Shown here: piece by piece, positions 11,892-23,720 of the stretch
Layout of the letters: each line of letters begins with the position of its first letter
How positions within the stretch are numbered: position 1 is the stretch's first letter
Assembly (NCBI GenBank): GCA_951213105.1
Contig: OX578136.1
Coordinates: 159,948,178-160,012,177, forward strand
Origin: Amaurobius ferox
Taxonomy: Eukaryota > Arthropoda > Arachnida > Araneae > Amaurobiidae
Length of the DNA stretch: 64,000 nt
Reading direction: 5' to 3'
The notes under the pieces: generated by a model
What the model was told of the DNA's origin: nothing
Seen by the model: the letters and a program-made list of their open reading frames with translations, nothing else
Database searches by the model: none
Program-made: the position numbers and the translations under genes

Positions 11892-12912
11892 TCTGATGTA
11901 GGTAGTACGTGACTTTCCCTGTATAATGCAAATAATTTACTTCTTTCACATTGAATATATGATGTATAATATCCATGGCACAATGTTTTTAACATTGAAT
12001 TGTACATTTAGCGATTTTCTGGATCACAACATGGAGAATTATCTCTAAGTACCCAATTAACTTATATTTCGCCCAACTCTAAATTAACAATTATCAATAT
12101 TGATAGCATCCGAAATAAACAATATCGTTCGTAAATTAAAATATAAAGTAATGGATTGCTTAATTTGGTTTTCCCGCTAATATAGCAACTATATTTTGGG
12201 ACTATATTAGGGACTATATAAGTTTGAGACAATATTTTCATCAATCTAGGGCGATAAATCTCCAAGAGGGCGATATTTCGCAAAATTCGTTGCCAAGTTT
12301 TCCAAATTTATCTGCAAACGTTATACACAGACGGAGAAACGAGCTTTTCATATACTATATAAATGACTATTGTCAAATTGTTGGTTGTAAAATTTCAAAA
12401 CTATTACACACGTATCTAGATCCCTAACAATGATTTTAACAAATTTGTGACATAACATTGGATGAAAAGGGAACTTATTTCACGATCTTTAATACTTTTT
12501 ATAATTTCATGTAATATTTATGATACATTTATCAGAAAAACGTGCAACATCTCATAAAAGGTTCATGCTAGCACTCACCGACACACACATACTCACAAAC
12601 AGGAGCGGCAAATAAGGGACGCGGTCGCACCCCCAAATTTTTCTTATTCTGGGTCAAAAAATTCTTATTCTGGACCAAAACTGAAGAGGCGTAAAAAAAA
12701 TTCCAAACGAATTCGGTGAAAAAAATTCCCCATAATGATGTTAAATCATATCACAGAATCAATATGAAATTATAGATTCAGTATCTAATGAAATTGAGAC
12801 AAGATTTAATGAGAACAATATATCCGTTTTTTGTTCGGTATTATCCGGATCAGATGTCGGAAAAGAAAAAGTTTCAACCATATGCAAAGTATATAACTTC
12901 TAGAAAGAGGAA

Positions 12913-13269
12913 TTGCTATATGAATTGCGACTGTTTTATTCAATGGTGAAAAATGTAAGCATAGACCATCCCAATTTTAAAAGTCGCCTGGATTATTTTA
13001 AAGAGCGGAATTTTAAAAATGTGTTTCTTGTCATAACATTATTAGTTAAATTGTTTTTGACTGTGTCAATCAGCTCAGCCAGTTGTGAAAGGTCTTTTTC
13101 GTTTCTCAGAAGGTTGAAAAATTATTTTCGCAGTACAATGGAAAAAGAGAGACTTTCATCTTTAGATATTTTAGCTATAGAACAAGATATACTACTGGAT
13201 TATGATGATATTGTAACAAAATTTTCTCTTCATCTAGACTCTAAGAACCGGCGTTTAAAACTTCAATAA
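12913..13269 (+). pseudogene. hAT transposase C-terminal dimerisation domain
   Basis: The frame (118 codons, stop TAA at 13267) includes TVSISSASCERSFSFLRRLK, NYFRSTMEKERLSSL and ILAIEQDILLDYD. This is the hAT-family dimerisation domain (Dimer_Tnp_hAT), which normally closes a 600-700 residue transposase. No catalytic DDE region or zinc finger precedes it. The apparent start codon at 12913 simply opens the remaining frame. The domain sits inside its own terminal repeats at 12600 and 13591. Confidence 0.85.
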
Positions 13270-13304
13270 TAGGTAAATAAATATAGATATTTGTATTTAG
13301 AAAA

Positions 13305-13450
13305 ATTATGTTAACAACAATTATGTTAACACAATTATGTACAAAAATTATGTTAACAACAATTATGTTAACACAATTATGTACAAAAATTATGTTAACA
13401 ACAATTATGTTAACACAATTATGTAAAAAAATTATGTTAACAACAATTAT
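13305..13450 (+). repeat. 42-bp minisatellite inside the hAT element
   Basis: Three and a half near-identical units of ATTATGTTAACAACAATTAT followed by GTTAACACAATTATGTAC and AAAA repeat with a 42-bp period. Because 42 is a multiple of three, the frame stays open and gives a repetitive peptide that has no coding meaning. Confidence 0.9.
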
Positions 13451-13821
13451 TTTTCTCACTATCAATTCAATTTTTTTATCCCTATCCCCTCTCCTTCCTT
13501 CCCCTCTATTACAAACAGTTTATTTATTTCATATTGTGGATTTTCATACAAATCTCGCACCCCCTAATGAAATGCTGAAATGCCGCCCCTGCTCACACAC
13601 ACAAACACACAGACATCACCTCAGAAACGTTCGATTCAAGTTCAAAGATACTGGAAATGTGTTCTTTCGTCAAAAACTAGAATTTTCGCCGGGGGCAGAA
13701 TTCGTACTTTCGACCCCGTCACAATACTTTCACAATGCATTTACACGTCACAATACTTCACAATACATTTAATTACGTCACAATACTTCACAATACATTT
13801 TACTATACATATAGGGAAAGT

Positions 13822-16800
13822 AATACATGACACCCATTCGTTAAACTCTAAACTTTCTCTATTATATAGTATCAGAGGATAGAGTGCGACAGATGATTTT
13901 GTCTGATTTTCATAATAGTGCTCAGGTATAAATTTTGCCAAGGGCATTGTCAAATTTAGCCACGTCTCTGAACTTAAATAAAATGGCTGCCCCCCCCCCC
14001 TCACACACAAAAAAAAATTAATTCAGTTCTAGCTTTGCGTAAAGTCACACATGACTAAAATGGCACAATATATACTTATAGAAAGTAGTACAACCTCACA
14101 AATTTTATATTCAAAGGGATTAATATATGCTGTCGAAAAGTTAGCACTTACCTCAGTTATTGTAGAACAGTTCCATATTCTTCATTTTAAGCATGTTCAG
14201 AAGAGGGTCATCATTCCCATTTGGTATTAATATCTTGTCTTCAATCCAGAGATAAAAAATTGCCTAAAATTAATAAAAATCATCAGATTTCATAAAATTT
14301 CAAATATCCTTTGACACTTAAAAATTTAATTAAGAAATTATTACACTCAGTGATGCTTATAACTATCACATATAAAAATAATCCTTAATATTAAAATTTG
14401 TAAACATGAAGGCCAATTTTACATGTAATTTACTCTATATGCTGAACATTATTTATATATAGATAATTTTGTTCTTTTAAAATAAAGAAGAAATTTATGT
14501 GGCAGTTATATTTTTGTTTCATATTCTAACATGGCAGTTATAAATATTATTTACTGTTAGATTTAAAATAATCCTCTCAGGAGGAAAATAAATTAGTAAG
14601 TAAATGCCACAGTGAAATGTTAACTCTTAGTCATACCAATATTAATCAGGACTGGATAAATTTTTTAGCATATAAAAATCACTTAGTAGTAGATGGTATT
14701 TTGATTTTAAAATTAGACACTAAACTTAAACACAAAAAACTTAAACACTAAACTTACTTTTGATTTTAAAATTACACGAGAAGAATTTTTTATTTATCTG
14801 AAGTTTCAAATAAGGCTATAATTACGAACAATCTATACAACGAGAAAATATATGCAATGTTAGATTGCAATTGAAATAAACATACATATTTTCGAAAATT
14901 TAGTAGCTTTTCCGTTTTATGCTCTGATTCTAAAGTAATGTGTGTAAGACGAAGACCTGCTTATATTAATGTCTGTGCGATTTCACCTTTGATGGATTTC
15001 ATTGCATTTCATATACTCATTTGCTATAACACATATCTTTAAGAAATAATGAAAATTACTTACTATTTAAGCTCTTTGCTCTTTGTGTATTGCAGTCGCT
15101 AAACTGTAGGCTGATCTGGTTCTTTGCCTCCATTATTCTTTACTCTGGCCACCTGCAAATTGGAATGAAAGAGAAAGCTTCCCCTGCCCTGACCCCGTCC
15201 CTTCTTTTTGAGCCAAACTGCCCCCTGTCGAAAGCCTTGAGGCATAACCTTGAGGCATTGCTTTGACCAATAATCATTGACTTAAAGTGTCATCAGAAAG
15301 TCGTCAGTCTTTTTAGAATTCTATTCAATATCTGTAAAAGGTATGAAAAGTTTAAACGAAGAAGAGAATAATTAAATGTATTGAAGCATTGAAAACCGAT
15401 TTTCACATAATAACTAATAGATTCAACTTTAGTTTAATTCTTTGTCACCATATTTTATTCAGTACTTTGAGCATTTCATTTCCACAAGTAGCAGTTTCAT
15501 ATCATAATGGATAGTCTGCTCTTTAATATAATAACAAGTTTCCGTTTGTTAAAAAAATGTAAACATTGCAAATTAATAAAAGGAAATATTAGTGAGGCCC
15601 TAAAATTAAAATAGACTTTAATTTAAGCCCACGTAGAATAGCGCCTTTATGACTTTTTATGCCGGGATTTTATCACTTTTGGAGTGCCTCTGCAATATTA
15701 ACATCTAGATACACGTAACATTTAGATATTAACAGAAAAATTATAAAAAATGTTTGTTTGGGAGGGCCAGAAAATTCGGAGGTTCGGAGCTCATGACCAG
15801 GCATTTGATAAAGAAGACATTGTTCAATGGTGAGGAATAAAAGGAAAATAAATCTCTGCTCAGCCTCCTTTCCTGAATATTATAGATTGGGTATGACTGG
15901 ACCATATTTTTGATTAAAATAACTGACTGATTTATTAGCATAGTGTTTAAATCATTGCAAATTTTATCCTTGTGTAAAAAAATATTTAGACAGCTTATAT
16001 TGAGAATAATTAATAGATGAATAGGAGAATAGATAAATGTCTTAACAACGATTTTATTATTACAGTATCAGAAGGCAAAACCTTCCACTCTGATAAGTTA
16101 TGTACTATTTTGGTTTGTTTAAGGTGCTTACATAATATTTTATTATTGAATTTTTGTGTATTCTTTTAAAATTAAGGACATTAGCTTTCGCAGAATAAGT
16201 GAAGTTTTAAAAGCAGAATGGGAAAAGGTGTACAGTAAATTTTATGTCCATCTTACAAAATGCCCTGTTGGAAATAATCTTAATAAGTATGCATGTAATA
16301 TTTATTTTTCTTCGGATATAAAACAGAAGTAAATTTTTATTTAATGGCATTAAATTGAAAATAAGTAATAATATTTTTTAAATTGGAAATAAGTAATAAT
16401 ATTTTATGAAATTTTTCAAACTGTCAGTTAATTAATCAAAATACTCCTGTATCCAAAAATAGAAACATTGACCTTGAATCTCTTTCCTTTACTTTAATTT
16501 TGATTTACACAGTTTACTTTCCCTGTGCATCATTACGCGCAATGCACATAACCCAGAATGCGCAAGATTACACCAAATACTTTTGAGGCATTTTAAAAAT
16601 TTTCGGCAATATATCAAATGTGATTATGCAGAATGAAAAAATACCTTTGGTATTTTTCAATCAAATGCATCTATTCTATCTATAGTGAATTAGAAAATAA
16701 AACTGAATCATGGTGGCACAAAGGATACGCAATATAGTTCAGTTTCATTTTCTTTCATATATTAAAAAATAAGATAAAAAATAAATAAAACGATTTGGCC

Positions 16801-19740
16801 CGATAGAGATTCAAATATTTTCTAGCTGGTTAGAGATCAAGTTTTACATTCTGAAGATCATCAGATCGGACTGTGTTCATACATTAACTATTGGATTTGG
16901 AGGGGGGGGGGGGGGCAAGTAAAAATATATAATTTCGTATCCTTTTACAGAACATAACTTTTCTTAAGAATTATTATGATTAAGACTCAGGCTAAATGAA
17001 GTTGGATATCAGCTCCCATTAATATATTTCTTAGTGTAAGCTACAGGCCTACATGGGCCTAAAATTTGCGTTGAGTGTGAGCTGTGAACGGAATTTTGCT
17101 CGCGGACCAGCTCAAATCATCAGTTGACTGGAAAATTCGGACTCGATCCAAGATTGAATTAATCTAGAAATGCAAGCTTGACATGGCGTAGGATCGGATT
17201 AACTTTAAAACCTACCTATCTGCTAGTTCAAAATTTCTTCAATTGAAGTATAAAATATTTCTTTATTACATGGATAAAAATTGCAATAAATATTGGTCCC
17301 ATTAATATTCTTTTGAAACTTTTATAATAGGGTGTTGCATGTTACAAATTTACAAATTCCTTCTCTTGACTAGCGCGTATATAGGAATTGTTGAGTACTT
17401 TCCAAAGAGCTAGAATAGCTTGATTGCTCCTCGAAGGTACTTTCATACAGAGGTTTTTTGCCTAGGGAAAAGAATGGACTCCAGGAAATGATGCAAAGCT
17501 ATTGTGCATAGTGGCGACGTCTTGTACTGGTTAAAAGCAAGCCGAAAATTGTAGACGTTGAGATTGCGGGAATGGGCTATACACAATAAATTCAAGTGTC
17601 CACTCCCCACTCTAGCAAACAAAAGATACTGGGGGGGGGGGGTAAACCCCCCACCCCTCAAGCAAAAAGTAGCGAAGGAAGCTTTGAGAGGAAACTTGGA
17701 GGTCTTGTTCTCAGAAGTTATAAACAAAGAAAAGGGATTTCGCCAAATCTCAAAAATTGCATTAACCTTTTTTCTACATATCGCCAACTGGCTCACAATG
17801 GAATGAGATAAATTTCCATTTTGTAAAACCATTCGTATCTCTAATATAATAGTATATTAAGAAGTGTGATTTTTTTTTTTAATATTAAATTTAGGAAATG
17901 GGTTATATTTTGTTGCTGGGCGGCAAAGTTTAGCTACTGGGCTGCAGTAAAGCGTACCAGTCACTGCCTAATACTGTTAGAGCGTTAAGTGATTAGCCGA
18001 AGTCACTGTAACATAACTGACTCTGTTATTATATTTGTAATTCAAGGAATTTTTTCATGTGGTGAAGTTATAGAACTACGGTCTCTTTGCACTGCTGTAT
18101 AAGAAAGTAATAAAACGACATTTATGGTGGGATTTTTTTTTTTTAATAAATTAAATTCTTTTGAGAAGTTTATATGCAGCATCGTTTACGTGAACCGCAC
18201 TTATTTATTTATTTTTAATGTAGTGCTATCTGACAGCTTTTCGCACAAGATGATTATCAAATTAAATATTGATTCATTTTAAATTTTTCATCCATCCTTC
18301 TGAGATATTTTTTAGAAAATGTTTACATTTTCAATACAATGCAACTTTCCTTCCATTTTATAACGACAGCTCCTTTAAACTTTCCATTAAATAAAACAAG
18401 TTATTAATTTTCCATTGTAAAAATATCGTATAGTATTACAGATAAATATTTTTGGTGTTAGTTTTAGTTGGGAAAATTTTAGTAATATTTTACCAACACT
18501 CAATTTGTGTGTTATTAGTAACTTTTACATTTATTTGGATTAGAATTTCTGTATAATTTCGTCGGATGCCTTCAAATTCCGCTTATAATCTTTATTTCGT
18601 TATTTCCCAACTTTTAAGTTCTCAAGAGATTGATTAGGATTTGTGCTTTTCCCACCCTATACGTTTTTTATAAGACAGTGAAAACACTTCTTGTTCTTTT
18701 AGCATGCAATAATAATTAAACGACAAGTCCCATTTACCTTGTTATTTCTCATATTCTGGGTCAAAATTGCAACTAGAAAGTGAAGTCAGTTTTGAAATTT
18801 TGTTTTTAATTTAATAGTTTAGAGCAGAGGTTATAAAACGCGTTTCGCTAGAAAATACTTTTGAAATTTGTGAACGTAGAACTAACTTTCAATCCACTTA
18901 AATTTAAAAACCTTATAATTCGATATTAATACACCAGTATATTTGATTTCAGTAAATGAACTGGAAATATTTTTTACATAAAAAATTAATTTGCAAATGG
19001 AAAATACGACTATCTAAAAAAAAGTTAATGTGATATATAAACTAATAATTACACATATGCTAATGTGATATATAAATAGTTTTACACACATAGATCTTGC
19101 ATACAGTGATGTAGAAGGATCTCGGAAAGAGAGGGAGTCGATAATCAAAAGAAGCAGTTTATAATGATAGATATTATTAAATCAATGTTAAACCAATGCT
19201 AGACTTTGTAAATTTTACATGTTGTCTCAATTTTACAAAATTAAGCTTATTTAATATATGCTGCAATGATTTAGATATTTTTCATGTTTATTTTTAATTA
19301 AAAATGTATGAACCTAATTTGTTTGATTTCTTTGTTTAATAATAGTTAATATTTGAGTCTGAACTTGCATGCCAGTTTTAGGATCTTTGTTCTTTGTATT
19401 TTCATATATTTTGTGTTTGTGATGAAATACATGGTTATGTAAATATCAATATGTTACTGTAAATTTAATTGGTTTCTTTAATTTGATCTATGCAATTAAA
19501 TGATGCTTACGCTGTGTGATTCAATTCATATGCAATGGAGAATCGAGAAATATCCATTTGTGGGAGATATTCGATATTCAGAAATGCATATCCTACAAAA
19601 ATGTTCTGTCGACATTCGATATACCAAAATATAGACCAACGCACAAAATGTAAGTCAAACTCGGCGATAAATTCGCCAACCTGGAAAGCCAACTTACCGT
19701 TTTACGGCCATTTTCTTAAAATTACTGCGCAAAAAGAGGG
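13822..19740. other. AT-rich non-coding sequence with poly-G tracts
   Basis: No gene or complete element was recognised. Landmarks are a poly-C run near 13988, GC-richer unique-looking sequence at 15110-15260, a poly-G run near 16901-16916, and a second poly-G followed by a CCCCCC run at 17631-17660 that could pair as a hairpin. Open frames at 17443-17832 on both strands overlap each other across this poly-G and show no motif. A transposon-tail origin is possible. Confidence 0.45.
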
Positions 19741-19901
19741 GTTGTGAATTAACAGTCTTTGGCCGAGATCTTATTCTTTTCGACTGTGCGAATAAGTGAT
19801 CTTCCCGTATGAGTTCTTATCGGAAATCTCCCGTGAAAAAACGAGCCATTGCCGGGAAAAAAAGGGGATTGTGCTAGAATTTACTGAAATTTTTAAGAGT
19901 G
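19741..19901. other. Right subterminal region of the 15.85-kb insertion
   Basis: This stretch is GC-richer than its left neighbour and contains GAGCCATTGCCGGG near 19840, comparable to CAGCCATTGTCCG near 4110 at the other end of the insertion. It ends in TTTTTAAGAGTG at the Gypsy junction. The likeness between the two ends is weak beyond the terminal bases. Confidence 0.45.
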
Positions 19902-20357
19902 TACATTCATTTTACCTGGTTTATGAATCATTTTATAATCAAACTGAAATAATGATGCGATCCATCTAGCCAATCTGAAAGTAGGATCTTTTAGTTTGAG
20001 TATGACAGATAAAGAATGTTAGTCGCAGTAAATAATGAAATGTCTACCAATTAAATATTTCTTAATATAGTTTATAGATCAAACCACAGCAAAAGCTTTA
20101 CTCTCGACTATATTTGCATTCTGCGTCATTCAATTTGCGACTGGCATAAGATATTGGATGATAATGACCGTCGTCATCTATTTGTGACAGATAAGCTCCT
20201 AATGACTGATTTGATGCATCAGTGTGCAACACGAATGGTTTGTTAAAATCAGGTAGTGCCGAATAGATTTTGATAAAAGTTTGTTTTTAAGCACTTCAAA
20301 AGATTTTTCTGCATCATTTGACCATACAAAGTTTCTCTTTTTGTCTTTATCCTTAGT
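19902..20357 (-). pseudogene. Gypsy pol: RNase H domain, broken
   Basis: Read downstream of the reverse transcriptase on the - strand, this keeps RNase H signatures: [10 protein letters not shown], then (after one or more stops) FIIYCD, KDPTFRLARWIASL and finally HKPGKMNV, just before 19902. Several in-frame stops make it non-functional. The domain ends mid-motif where the 15.85-kb insertion begins. The missing ADYLSR end is found at 4051 on the same strand. Confidence 0.8.
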
Positions 20358-21254
20358 TTACAAAATATTAGTCAATGGTAGCCTGAATTCAACATAATTA
20401 GGAATAAACGTTCTGTAAAAACTAGTCAAACCAAGAAATTGGCGAACATTTTTCACTGAATTTGGCATTTTAAATTTTTGAACAACCTCAATATTATGAG
20501 GATCAGGTTGTACTTTTCCTTCAGAAACTAAGAATCCAAGGTATTTCATTGTTTTTCTGAAAAAATGACACTTTAAAGGTGTAAGCTTTAAACCATGCTT
20601 GTTTAAGCGAATGAAAATATCCTCTAATTTTCTCAAATGTTCTTCAAATGAACGAGAGGACACAATTATGTCGTCAATATAAATTCCTGATAGACCGGAC
20701 AAAACAAGTGAAATTAGTCTTTGGAATGAGGCAGGAGCATTTTTCAGCTCAAAAGGAGTTCTGGTCCATTCAAAGTGACCATCAGGAGTCGAAAATGCAG
20801 TCTTTTCATAGTCATTTGGATGTAAACACAGCTGATAAAATCCAGACGTTAAATCAAGAGTGCTAAAATAGATAGCACCAGATAAAACGTCTAGTAGTTC
20901 TCCAATATTAGGGATCGGAAAAATTTCAGCAATAGTAACAGCATTGAGCTTTCGATAGTCCGCTACTAAACGATAAGAACCGTCTAGTTTTTGTACAAAT
21001 AGAACTGGAGTGTTATATGGAGAAACACTAGGATGGATGATTTTAGCATCCAGGAGTTCCGCTACTTGTTTAGATAATTCTTTTTGTAAATGATGTGGTA
21101 CGCGGTATGGTTTTTGTCTGATAAGAACATCAGTTTCCAAATTAATTCGATGTGAAATTGTATCACATCCAGTAATTTCATTCACTGATTTTGCAAAAAC
21201 ATTTCTATATTTTCTCAATAATTCTTGCAATTGTTTTTTCTGTTGGCCTCCCAT
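20358..21254 (-). pseudogene. Gypsy pol: reverse transcriptase domain
   Basis: A 298-codon frame reads the Gypsy/Ty3 reverse transcriptase. In order it shows the entry KPYRVPHHLQKEL, YNTPVLFVQKLDGSYRLVAD, FSTLDLTSGFYQL (first catalytic Asp), NAPASFQRL, the catalytic YIDDIIVSS box, and VRQFLGLTSFYRTFIPNY leading to the connection domain. The active-site Asp residues are intact. The normal PFGLKNAP has become PFELKNAP. The frame differs from that of the protease region upstream, with which it overlaps by 40 bp. This could be a decayed frameshift or, less likely, a programmed one. The downstream RNase H is broken. Confidence 0.9.
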
Positions 21255-22384
21255 ATGACTGTGAGATCAATGTTACCTCCCCAAGCTTCAAATTTGTCAT
21301 TATCTTCAATAGGAGCTTCATTGATGCTATTAACAGTATTAGAATTCACTTCACGAACAAGTTGCACAGTTCCTAGCTTCATCCCTTTGTTGATGTTTAT
21401 ACAATTATTAGAAATGTTAGCCACCCGAGCAAAGATAAAATCTCTGGGTTCCAACAAAATTGTTGAATTTTTTTCAAATAGTACATGATCAATTTTTAAT
21501 TTGATAAAGACCTCCTGTAATGGTTTTAACGTGTATTTCTGAGAAGCTCTGGCAAAGTTACACTTAACATTCTGCTGTTTATTGATTATTCTCTGACCAC
21601 AGATATTAGTATTGTAAGGTTCAGATTCATTTTCCACATCTGTTTCAAAGTCATCAACATTCTGAAAATTTTCTTCATGAAATTCAGGATTTTTCAAACG
21701 ATTTCTTGCCTGTCTGTACTCATTTTCCCTATTAGTTTGTACATCATCTCTGAAGTCAAAATCAGAGTGAGAATTTAAAGTAGACTTTTTAGCACATGAA
21801 TATAGAAATTTCTTGTAATTACTGAATTTTTCAAAAAACTCATCATTCATCTTCTTGAAAGCCATATCGTTAAAGAATTGCACACAGGAATCATCAGAAT
21901 TAGAAACCTGATCAACTATATTACATTCGATATTATGAGAAACATGTCTTTCTGCAATTGCAGCAAGAGAATGTGAGGAGCCTTGGTCTAAAAATGATAC
22001 GCTACAATATTTGAAATTTACTCTATTTTGTCTATAATCAATAGACACACCTCTATTTTTCAAAAAGGTATTTCCCAATATAATACTATAATTTCTTGGA
22101 GCAGTGGTATTAAGTATCCAACAATCTACAGTACTTTCATCATTACCAATGGCAATTGCAAATGAAACTTTAAACTTCACCATTATGTCCTGACTATTTA
22201 CACCACGCAAAACTGTATGTTGCGGATAACTATGGTAAAATTGAGAATCAATACCTCTCAGATTTTTTTCATATATTACATTCACCGAACTACCGGTATC
22301 AACTAAAGCATTCATGTATGCATTCCCTACAGAGGCAGAAACTATTGGAAATAATGCAGGTTTTTCAGATCCAGATTCAATCAT
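21215..22384 (-). pseudogene. Gypsy aspartic protease and linker
   Basis: A 389-codon frame begins about 25 residues before ALVDTGSSVNVI, the retropepsin active-site signature (DTG). It is followed by ILGNTFLKNRGVSIDY, which resembles the ILG flap-end motif of retroelement proteases. A long acidic, Asn-rich linker follows. It lies between gag and reverse transcriptase, as in Gypsy elements. The sequence just upstream (22390-22630) is Arg-rich on the - strand, with no CCHC zinc knuckle seen. The ATG at 22384 is only the first Met of this frame, and the true polyprotein probably ran through from gag. Confidence 0.75.
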
Positions 22385-22632
22385 GCAGTTAAACTCAAAT
22401 GAAGGTCGCCTATTGTTTACTGCTTAAAAGGTTTGGTTTCTGCAATCTATTCCTCCACTTTGATTTTGATCCTGCCTTCTAGGACTTTTATAGTTGTCAA
22501 ATGAATTTCTGTAATTAGTCAAAGATCTTCTTCTTGAATTATAATTTAGTCTAAATGAATTTATATAATCTCTAAATGATCTTCTGAAGGATTGGAATCC
22601 TCTCTGGGTTCTATAATCAAACTGTGAGTTCC

Positions 22633-23553
22633 CTAGTTCCCTCTGAAATTACTCTTCCATTCTTCTCTTCTAGGAGTAGCCTGATTTCTTCTATACTGGT
22701 GACTAATTCTTCTATTTCCCACGCTTGAATAAGGAGTTGAACTAATCAATTTTTTCCTTGGAGTTACCATCTCAAAATCTCCACAAATCTTCCCGCCTTC
22801 TGTAATTACTAGTGGATGGTTCCTCAAAACTACTTCTAGACTTCTGGAATTTCTCTCCAACTGATCTCTAGCATTTTTAATTCTTATTCTCTGTTCCTCA
22901 CTATTTTCTTCCAATCTCTTCTTTAATTGCTCGAATTCCCGCTTCTTCTCTTTTAATTCATTTTTCAGGATTTCCAATTCTTCGTCCTGACTCTTCCTGT
23001 TCACAACCATGGTGATCTCGTTGTCTAAAATATCGCTATTATGACTCTGGAATTCTTCTTCCAAAATCGCAAGTTCTTTGGCAGCTTCGAAGGTTTTGGG
23101 ATTCTGACTTATTACAGATTTTCGAAATTTAAAATTTGGTCCCCGGATAAACGCATTTCTTAGAATTGCAGTTCTTAAAGAATTTTCTCCACTACCACAA
23201 AGTTCATCGGGAAAGGCTACGAAAGATTCCGATTCGATACGACTGGCAAATTGTCTTCCAGATTCCCCCAATTTTTGCTTAATATTTACTAATTCAGCCA
23301 CTTTATTTGCAATGTCTTCTTTCTTTTGGAAATTTTCTTTTAATTCAAGAACAATTTCATTAAAATTGTTAGTGTTGCTAAGTCGTGGAAGTCCCTTGAT
23401 TAATTTTTCTGCCTGAACTTTTATTTTTAACTTCATAACAAAAATTTTGTCAAAATCTGACCAATCCGCATGTTCAGAGATTAAGTTGGATTTATCCAAA
23501 AAACTTTGTAGGCATTCATTTTGTGTACAGGAAAATTCCGGAATAATGTTCAC
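22633..23553 (-). pseudogene. Gypsy gag, main part
   Basis: This 306-codon frame precedes protease and reverse transcriptase on the same strand, the position of gag. It shows a capsid-like helical region (FDKIFVMKLKIKVQAEKLIK, then ELKENFQKKEDIANKVAEL). A strongly charged coiled coil (EELEILKNELKEKKREFEQL) spans roughly residues 190-240, and a basic Arg-rich tail may replace the usual zinc knuckle for RNA binding. Identification rests on gene order and on this layout, because gag proteins diverge quickly. Confidence 0.7.
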
Positions 23554-23720
23554 AAATTGTGATGATAACTAGTCTTTCTAGCACCTGTATGTGCAGAAAC
23601 AGATCTTCCGTTTTGATCGGAGAGTCTAGAAGTAGATATTGAAGGCACACGGGCACTGCTAGCAGACACAGGAGCAGAATTCGTGCTTCTACTGGCACGC
23701 GTAGTTTTGTTTTTAGCCAT
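23551..23720 (-). pseudogene. Gypsy gag, N-terminal segment in another frame
   Basis: From an ATG at 23720 the - strand reads MAKNKTTRASRSTNSAPVSA and stays open for about 55 codons, ending at a TGA close to 23550, where the main gag frame begins. The Ser/Thr/Arg-rich composition suits a gag N terminus. A single-base indel would separate it from the main frame. It is too short to stand alone. Confidence 0.5.

Larger units (their letters stand above)
12600..13591 (+). mobile_element. Deleted hAT transposon, 992 bp, nested in X copy H
   Basis: The element starts CAGGAGCGGCA and ends TGCCGCCCCTG, an 11-bp inverted repeat with one mismatch that matches the common hAT terminus CAGGGGCGGC. It is flanked by an 8-bp duplication, CTCACAAA (12592-12599) and CTCACACA (13592-13599), differing at one base. 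An 8-bp duplication is diagnostic of hAT. Only the C-terminal dimerisation domain of the transposase survives, so this is an internally deleted, non-autonomous copy. It also carries a 42-bp minisatellite. Confidence 0.88.
11892..13821 (+). mobile_element. Family X copy H, old and interrupted by a hAT element
   Basis: The left part (11892-12591) starts TCTGATGTAGGTAGTACGTG and retains diverged versions of the X body, including the GGCGATATTTCGC and CTCATAAAAGGTTCATGCTAG blocks. The right part (13592-13821) resumes with the CA-rich tract, AGACATCACCTCAGAAACG, and ends ATAGGGAAAGT. Between them lies the hAT insertion at 12600-13591. The 3' end contains a local triplication of ACGTCACAATACTTCACAATAC. 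It is the most diverged X copy in the window. Confidence 0.7.
4052..19901. mobile_element. 15,850-bp insertion splitting a Gypsy element (composite, TA target)
   Basis: The Gypsy reading stops at 19902 and resumes at 4051 on the same strand. Both junctions carry TA, which occurs once at this point in the expected uninterrupted coding sequence. The inserted DNA starts CACTCAAAAAA and ends TTTTTAAGAGTG, so its ends are short inverted repeats of the form CACTC(A/T)(A/T)AAA. This looks like a TA-targeting DNA transposon. No transposase was found inside. Later nested elements are present: two X copies, a hAT element and repeat arrays. The original insert may therefore have been a much smaller non-autonomous element that grew by nesting. 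The inverted match is short, so the exact ends are inferred mainly from the interrupted Gypsy frame. Confidence 0.6.

Noticed and set aside
17443..17832. 129-codon - strand frame and its + strand overlap
   Set aside because: Both cross a poly-G/poly-C hairpin, neither has a motif, and each invalidates the other.
4052..19901. Polinton/Maverick element, suggested by the ~16-kb size
   Set aside because: No polymerase B, integrase, ATPase or capsid genes, no long terminal inverted repeats, and a TA rather than 6-bp duplication.
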